From Anaerolineae bacterium (GTDB taxonomy: Bacteria > Chloroflexota > Anaerolineae > Aggregatilineales > UBA2796): DNA of 6,940 nt. The notes under the pieces are model-generated. The model did not search any database. It was given only the letters and a program-made list of their open reading frames with translations, and had not been told where the DNA came from. Shown piece by piece: positions 6,026-6,940 of this stretch. Both the position numbers and the translations under genes were made by a program. Position 1 is the first letter of the stretch, and every line of letters begins with the position of its first letter. The DNA is taken from contig JADZBY010000036.1 of NCBI GenBank assembly GCA_020851855.1, positions 1 to 6,940 of the forward strand, read 5' to 3'.

Positions 6026-6940
6026 ATGACGCCCAACAACTGGCCTTCTACGCCGCCGCCCGGTTGCCCGTTCGAGCCGTCGCGCGCCATCCGGGGCATC
6101 GCCTTCACCGGGCGGGCTGCGCACTACACCCACGCGGACACCTGGTATCCGTCGTGGGCGGCGGATGGCAACCTGTATTCGCCGTGGACCGATGGCAACT
6201 TCAAATACCCGATCGTGGACATCAACCACTTCGACTGCTCGTCAGACAGCCGCAACCGCACCAACGCCGACAAGGGCGGCAAGTCCGGCACAGGCAACGC
6301 GCGCATCACAGGCAACGATCCGCTGCGCCTGAACGTCGAAGACCTGGGCGTGCAGTACGCCTCGCCAGCGCCGTACGGTGGGCGTTACCCGTGCGGCAGC
6401 CTCGTACACGATGGCGTGTGGTACTACGGCACGTACTGCCTGGACGAGAGCGACCGCGGCCTGAACTGGGACATCCTCGGTCCGTTCGTCGGCTTCCGCG
6501 TCTCGCGCGATTACGGCAAGACCTGGGAAGACACGCCGCACAGCGCGGCAAAGCCCATCTTTGGCGAATCGGGCAAACACGGCGGCAAAGTGAAGATCGG
6601 CGCGCCGCACGTCGTGGACTTCGGCCAGAACATGCAGCACTCGCCGGACGGCAAGGCCTACCTCGTAGCGCATGGCGCGTCGCGACCCGAGTCGGAAGCG
6701 GCCTGGATCGCGGGCGATGAAGCGTACCTGTTCCGCGTGACGCCCTCACCGGAAACGATCAACGATCCGGCGGCCTACGAGTTCTTTGCCGGTCACCAGG
6801 ACGGCGCGCCGTCCTGGACGCGCGATTTTGCCCGGATCAAGCCGCTCATCGACTGGCCGGGGCGCATCGGGCACGCCACGATGAGCTACGTCGCGCCGCT
6901 CAACAAGTACCTGATGTTCTGCACCGACGGCTGGCCGACC
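6026..6940 (+). CDS. Partial probable beta-propeller protein with Asp-box (function unknown)
   Basis: This frame stays open for 305 codons to the window end, with no stop, so the C-terminus is missing. The ATG at 6026 has GGGAG (6011-6015) 10 nt upstream. The product begins MTPNNWPSTPPPG and has no signal peptide, so a cytoplasmic place is likely. SRDYGKTW (160-167) is a perfect Asp-box (S-x-D-x-G-x-T-W), the turn found in sialidase-like and other beta-propellers. Repeated aromatic segments such as HADTWYPSWAADGNLYSPW (37-55) and repeated HSPDGK-like turns also suit a propeller. It may be a DUF4185-like or sialidase-superfamily protein, recalled from general resemblance and not tested. A catalytic role on a sugar linked to the adjacent alpha-xylosidase is plausible but unproven. 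Codon use matches the neighbours. Confidence 0.75.
   Translation, partial: MTPNNWPSTPPPGCPFEPSRAIRGIAFTGRAAHYTHADTWYPSWAADGNLYSPWTDGNFKYPIVDINHFDCSSDSRNRTNADKGGKSGTGNARITGNDPLRLNVEDLGVQYASPAPYGGRYPCGSLVHDGVWYYGTYCLDESDRGLNWDILGPFVGFRVSRDYGKTWEDTPHSAAKPIFGESGKHGGKVKIGAPHVVDFGQNMQHSPDGKAYLVAHGASRPESEAAWIAGDEAYLFRVTPSPETINDPAAYEFFAGHQDGAPSWTRDFARIKPLIDWPGRIGHATMSYVAPLNKYLMFCTDGWPT

Noticed and set aside
6064..6720. Plus-strand frame of 218 codons overlapping the propeller gene
   Set aside because: It is out of frame with the gene starting at 6026. Its translation is Arg-rich low-complexity, while the 6026 frame has an Asp-box and runs open to the window end.

Overview
This is a GC-rich segment from a bacterium, most likely a member of the Chloroflexota (for example an Anaerolineae-type organism). 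That assignment is an inference. It rests on the high-GC codon use, the dispersed C-rich/G-rich inverted repeat ending in GGGGCCGGGGGTGAGG (which I associate with that phylum), and the style of the transport and glycosidase genes. No rRNA or marker gene is present to confirm it. All five genes I support are on the + strand.

Positions 1-430 hold no gene. They contain a small edge hairpin (1-23), a 154-bp MITE-like element with terminal inverted repeats flanked by TA (50-203), a candidate promoter starting just outside that element (207-235), a perfect-armed LacI/GalR-type operator (248-267) and a leader of about 160 nt with small hairpins.

Positions 431-3317 encode a complete carbohydrate importer of the CUT2 (ribose/xylose) class: a secreted binding protein (431-1429), a single-domain ATPase (1531-2298) and a membrane permease (2295-3317, start overlapping the ATPase stop). 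A strong stem-loop lies between the binding-protein and ATPase genes. It could let the binding protein be made in excess.

After a 190-bp gap with two GC-rich stem-loops comes a 793-residue GH31 glycosidase (3508-5889) with the catalytic residues of the E. coli YicI alpha-xylosidase group. A second copy of the C-rich repeat then forms a long stem followed by seven T residues (5905-6008). Only a few bases later a fifth gene begins (6026) and runs off the window end. It encodes a probable beta-propeller protein with an Asp-box.

The likely joint function is uptake of an alpha-xyloside or related sugar (such as a xyloglucan-derived oligosaccharide) and its cytoplasmic hydrolysis, under control of a LacI-family repressor whose gene is not in the window. 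The substrate is inferred from the glycosidase only. I see no clear evidence of a wholly new system. The least ordinary parts are the repeat elements placed at regulatory positions, the intergenic stem-loops and the unrecognised propeller gene.
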